From a virus, in the IMG/VR virus record IMGVR_UViG_3300021960_000030, positions 1-64,000 of that record: 64,000 nucleotides of DNA; one strand, given 5' to 3'. The notes under the pieces were generated by a model. The model was not told the origin of the DNA, did no database searches, and was given only the letters and a program-made list of their open reading frames with translations. This document shows positions 33,501 through 39,500 of this stretch, one piece after another; position 1 is the first letter of the stretch, and every line of letters begins with the position of its first letter. The translations under genes and the position numbers were made by a program.

Positions 33501-36500
33501 AGTAAATCCACCAACACCAGCAACATCAAATGTTGGGTCGGGAGCACCAGAGGCACCGATATTGCTATCGGAAATCGTCAAGGTCTCTCCGTTGTAGTAA
33601 CCAATACCACCCTGATTAACTGTCAAGGAAACGTCACCAGTCGAGGAGATGCCTACATCGAAAGTGGCACCAGAACCAGTGCTGTTTAGATCGGTGCTAG
33701 TTGCGGGGACGTTAATGTAGTTGAAACCACCAATAGCGTTGACTTGGAACGTCAGTGCAGGTGCACCACCGCCACCCAGTTGGGAGTCCTGAACAGTGAT
33801 TGTTTCATTGATCGCAAACGAAATACCGCCACCAGTAACGGTAATGATACCAGCACCAGATCCATTAACAGTAATGTCGAAGTTTGCACCAGTACCAGAT
33901 CCAGATGTTGTGTAAGATACGTTTGTATATGTTCCAGCAACTCTGGAAGGATTGGCAGCACTCACGTTACCAACACCGAGGATATTACCACCACGGAGAG
34001 CATTAGCAGCAGAGATGTTTGCCATCAGGGTGACGCGACCACCTCTTGCTTGGTCTGCACCACTGATGCTATTCACGGATGCGATAACACCACCACGTCT
34101 TGCATCTGCAGCAGAGAGGTTATTAACAGCGTTAACTGCACCACCACGTCTTGCCTCAGCACCACTGAAGTTGTCGAGGGCAATAACGGTACCTGCACGA
34201 ACAACATCTGCAGAACTAAATCCACCAACGGTAGAAATCTTACCTGCACGAAGAACATTGACAGCAGTGGAAGTTGTCAGTGTACCAATGTTTGTCGCTC
34301 TAATCTGCTGAGCAGAAGAGATAGATCCAAGACTACCAACACCAGCACCGCGAGTTGCAGTAATGCCAGTAACGTTGTTAATGGCAGAAATAAATCCACC
34401 AGTACCCTCAGAACCATCAAAACGATATGCTGCCACCTGATCGGACTTTTGCTTCTGACCAAAGATGATCAGGTCGCCAGAATCATCAACCGAGTGGGTT
34501 GTTGCCTGTACACCAACAGTGTCAACATCTTCAATCGTGCTTTGCTTAAGAATGGTGCCATCAAACTTGATGTAGTGTGCAGCAACCTTTCTTACATTCT
34601 CAGCATACTTGGTATCTGTAACCAGAGTCACATTGCCAAAAATATCAATCTTGATGTCAGCATTCTTGATAGAAACGAACTGGGTGCTAGGAGCAAGTGT
34701 CTTATACCAAGACCAAACGGGTTCGTTAGCATTGATTTGATCAACACCCAGTCTAGCAATACCAACAGCAGAGTTCTTCTGGAGGGCATTGTTGAAGATA
34801 TCAAAGGTCAGATATACATCATTGTAGCTATCCATGGTGAACCGAGGATTCTGCGGTCTACCACCAGAGATATTGATGTTCTTAGCGTAAGAGAGTTCAA
34901 TGTTGTTACCATCAAAGAAGAACTCACCAATGATGATGTAATAGTCGGACATGTTCATGCCGACAAACAGATATCTAGCGTCACCAAGATGCATGATCTG
35001 GTGCATACGCTCATCATCACCAGAAGAGGAGAACTTACGCTTCTCTCTCATCTCACCGTCTTCATTCATCTGAATGACCCACATGTCATCGGGGTCAGGT
35101 GAGTTAGTATCGGTATAACCGCAGAGGTATACTCTTTCTTCTTCGCCAAGAGTAACACCCATCGCATAATCGCGACGAGTTGTACCAGAGACGCCAGAAA
35201 TCTCTTTCTGATATCTTACTTGCCCTTCAGGTTGGTTTGCATTGTCAAATGCAGACTCATACTTGACAAGGAGAATATCGGGTCTGTTATTAGCATTGTC
35301 ATACTCTGTTTCACCAACAACATAGATGATGTCGTTTTCTGCACGCTCATCAAGGTACATTTGCTTGAAGCGAGCAGTCTTGACGTTACCATCGTTGGTT
35401 TCAAGAGTGCGATCCCAGATCAGATCACCAACATCGCTAAACTTGGCAATCCAGGCACCAGTTGTGCCATCAGGTTTGGTGACAGAACCACAAACGTAGA
35501 CATAGCGGAGGGAACTTGTCAGAGAGTGATTGACGTTGAATACGCCAAGGGTTTCTTCACTCTGAGTGGTTTCTCTGTACTCGCCAGCATAGTAACGAGT
35601 TTTCTTGAAGATTTGGGGGTGAGAAACGCGAACTTGGGGAGGATTCTCAGGATCGTAGCTGTTACCAGAGTTGACGATTTTGATTTGAGTATCAGTGATC
35701 TGACCAGTCTGGGTAACGTTGATATTGAATACAGCGTCCTTACCAGAGGTCGTGATCAGTTCATATGACGGAGGAATCGATTCGTTGTAACCAACACCCT
35801 CCTGATCAATGACAATATCCTCAATACCAGAAACAACCTTTGTATAGTATGTCTTGTTGGTATTATCGGGGATAACTGCAGATCTGACGATTACTTCATC
35901 GCCAACATACAGTTCATGGTTGCCATCGGTGGTAATCTTACCGTATACAATGTCGTTCTCGATGACTTTTTGATATCCGAGGATAGTGAGACCTTCCACG
36001 GCAGAAACCGCAGCAGAAGCACCAAAACCACCAGATCCCTCGTTATTGAAGAAGATAACGTCATCTACCTGATAAGAAACACCAGGGTTCTCGATAACGA
36101 ATCCGTCAATCTGAGCAGACTCGAACTTAGTGATAGTTTCGACTTCAATGTCAACTCTAGACTCGTCAGAAACGGTCGGGAAGTAATCGTAGATTTGCAG
36201 AGTCGATTCTTCGGACAGTTCAATGACTTCCAACTGTTCATTGGAGTCAATGATGCCATCACCATTGGTATCTTGGATTTCCAGAACCAGAGGGTATGCC
36301 TCAAGTTCTGTAGTCAGAATATCTGGTTCTCTGTTGGGTTGACGGTCAACATCGATATCAACTTCAGTGAACGGATCGCGGAAACGGACAACATCGGAAG
36401 GAATATTATCCTGAGTCGCATTCTGACTCATATTCCACTGATCGGGTTGAGAATAGAACTCAGGACCCAGAATGTAGGGGAATACTGCTTGACCAGCGTC

Positions 36501-39500
36501 AGACTCGTCAATAGTTACAAAATATGCATAGGTACCATCGGGATACTCTGGTGTCTTACAGAAACGACCGTTGTAGGGGTCCAGATCGCCCAGTTGGAAG
36601 GCATATTCATAGTCATCAATGAATGTACCTGCAGGATACTGACTCAGTGGAGGACCATCACCACGAGTCGGATTCGGATTGGAATCTACCTCATAAACCA
36701 GTGCAGTCTTCTGACGATAGGAAGAACGCAGTCTTCTAAGACCACTATTTTGGTCTGTGGGATCAATATATCCATAAGGACCGTAAATCGGGTTGCCATC
36801 ATACGCCCAACCAAGAATCGGGGAGTGCTCATTGTTAGCAGTCTGTTCTTGGAATGTATTTGTTGCAGGATCCAGGAATACGTTGTCACCAACCACATAA
36901 CGCAGTTCTTTGGGGTCAACGAGGTGAGCATACTCACCACCAAACTGGTTGTTGTATCCAGTGAAGACATAACCTCTAGCAAAGTCATATTTGTCTGCCA
37001 GATCGTAATGCAAGTTCTTTGTCCACTGGAAAACGTTGGGGGAGAACTGTGCAAACTCACCAACTGCATTCAGACGAATAGTTGTATTGCCTTGAGTGTA
37101 GTTAATACCTTTGTTGAGGATTTGGATGCTAATAACCTTACCCTTATCTTCACCAATGGTGCCAATAACTGCCTTTGCAATAGCACCGAAACCATCACCA
37201 TTGATGACGACGTTGGGTGCAGTTGTATATCCACTACCAGAGTTAATGATAGCGATAGAGACAATGCGACCATTGATAACGATTGGTTGTGCAAGAGCAC
37301 CAGAACCAGAGTTCAACTTAATGGTCGGAAGGTCGGTATAACCAGAACCAGCATTGGTGAGGCTTACTGCAGAGATAGGACCACGAACACTAGCGGTTGC
37401 AGTAGCACCCTGACCGCCACCACCAGTGATGGAGATGATCGGTTGAGAGGTATACCCAGTTCCAGGTTGTTCAACCAGAACACGACTTACTCTTCCACCA
37501 GTGATAACTGCTTGTGCTGTAGCACCGATGCCACCACCACCCACAACAGATACCAGGGGTTGAGTTTGGTAACCAGAACCACCGTTGGTAACTTCAATGC
37601 TAAACAGAGAACCATTAACGGTTACTTCTGCAGTTGCACCAGATCCACCACCACCTGTGATCTCCAGTTGAGGTTTATTGCCTGCATCGTACCCTTTACC
37701 ACCATTAGTGATGTTAATGCCCGTCAGAGGACCATATCGAAGGAACTCAGAGGACTTATAGGACCATACCGAAACACCATTGACCCATGCACCAACGGCA
37801 CTATTCGACTTGATAGTTTCACGCTTAGAAACCGTAGTTACCTTTCTGGGGAAACGCAGCAGTTTACGCTGGTTGCCAGGGATAAGTGCTGTTCCAATGA
37901 AAGGACCAATCTTGTAGTTTGGAAGACCCGTTGCAGCAGCATAAACATACTGTGCATTAAAGAACGAGTTTTGGATGTTGCTGGTAAACGGTGTAATCGC
38001 AGTATTGATCGCAGTAACGTCAGACTTACCACGGTTTAGGTCAACCGACAACAGAATATTGCCCTGAGGAACAATATTTGTAGGAGCAAGCATCTGATAA
38101 GAGAACGTATACTCGTCAAGACGTGCTGTGACTTGGAAGGTGCCGTTATAGACAGTTGGGTTTGCACCATACACTGTCACGTTATCTTCCACCAGAAGAC
38201 CGTGAGGATTAGATGTAACAATGGTTGCGGTCTGATTATTCTGACCACCAGGAGTTACAGTATCAACAGCGATAAGTTTTTTGACGTTATACAACCAAGA
38301 AGACAGTTTTTCGTCCTGATCGGTAGCACCAAGAGATGCAACAGTCAGTTTGTCGCCTTCAAGATAGTAGGAACCAGTATCATCAAGAGTTGTGCTTCCT
38401 GCCTCAGCAATACCCAGAATACGCAGTTTGCACTGCTGAGCAGTGCCATAGTTGACGTAAACGTAGATATCAGAATATACAACGGTGCCAGGATCCCAAT
38501 CCTCTACAACACCGTTCTTGGAACGAGTACATTCGATGAACTGGTTCAGAGAACGCTCTTTGTATTGAACAATCTCTTCGTCGTTGATACGAATGGTACC
38601 GTTTCTTGCTGGCCAACCAATCGTAGAGTCAACTGTAATGATCTGATCGGTTGTGCTCAGGAACTCAACAAGTTTCGTCTTGTATGGGATGATAAACGTG
38701 CCCTGCAGGGTTTCTTCAGAGATAGACAGTTCATAAATGGTGTCAGTACCCTTAATGATCGAAATAACGTTCTCGATCAGTGCAGAGGCGGAAGTTACGT
38801 TGATATCAACCTCATCAGGAATCTGTACCAGCTCACCGTTGATCAGATCGTTGGGATTACCTTCAATAAGGGTTGCACGGAGGATTGTGTCAACAACCCA
38901 AGTAGCAGCAGAGGGAGAAATGACTTCATCGCGAGGATAATAGACATCGATCTCTTCACCAAAGAGAACTTTGAACAAGAACTGGGTTGCAGTCTTGGTA
39001 CCCTTAGATACATAGAAATCTCGAATACGCTTGATAACCTGAACAGGGTTTACCTTTGTGTAATCGAGTTGAATGGTTGGCAGGTATTGACGACGGATCT
39101 TATCGAAGATCTGACGCAGGAATAATGTATCAAGAGACGTAACAGTCGCACCAGCAACGTGATTGCTGAGTCTGAGTTGTCCTTCTGTTGCAAAGATTTG
39201 GTTTCCTACGTTATCATAGGTGATTGTTCCGCTGGTGCCACGCACACAGCCCACCAGAGCAGACGGTTTGTAACCGTTGCCAGATGTGTTGATTTCAAAT
39301 CCAGTAACCTCATCGAAACCAATATCTACCGATGCTCTAGCAGCAGAAGGTTCAGCAATGTAGATTTTTGGAGGGAAGTTGGTATCGTATCCTTCACCAA
39401 AGTTGGTGATACTAATGTCAGTGATCTCACCGTTAAAGATAGTTGCAACTGCAGTTGCACCTCTACCACCGATCGGCAGACCAGCGGCATCTTTGCGGTC

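Noticed and set aside
33945-34360. 51-bp tandem repeats as a CRISPR array
   Set aside because: There are no unique spacers; the period is in frame and encodes 17-aa protein repeats.
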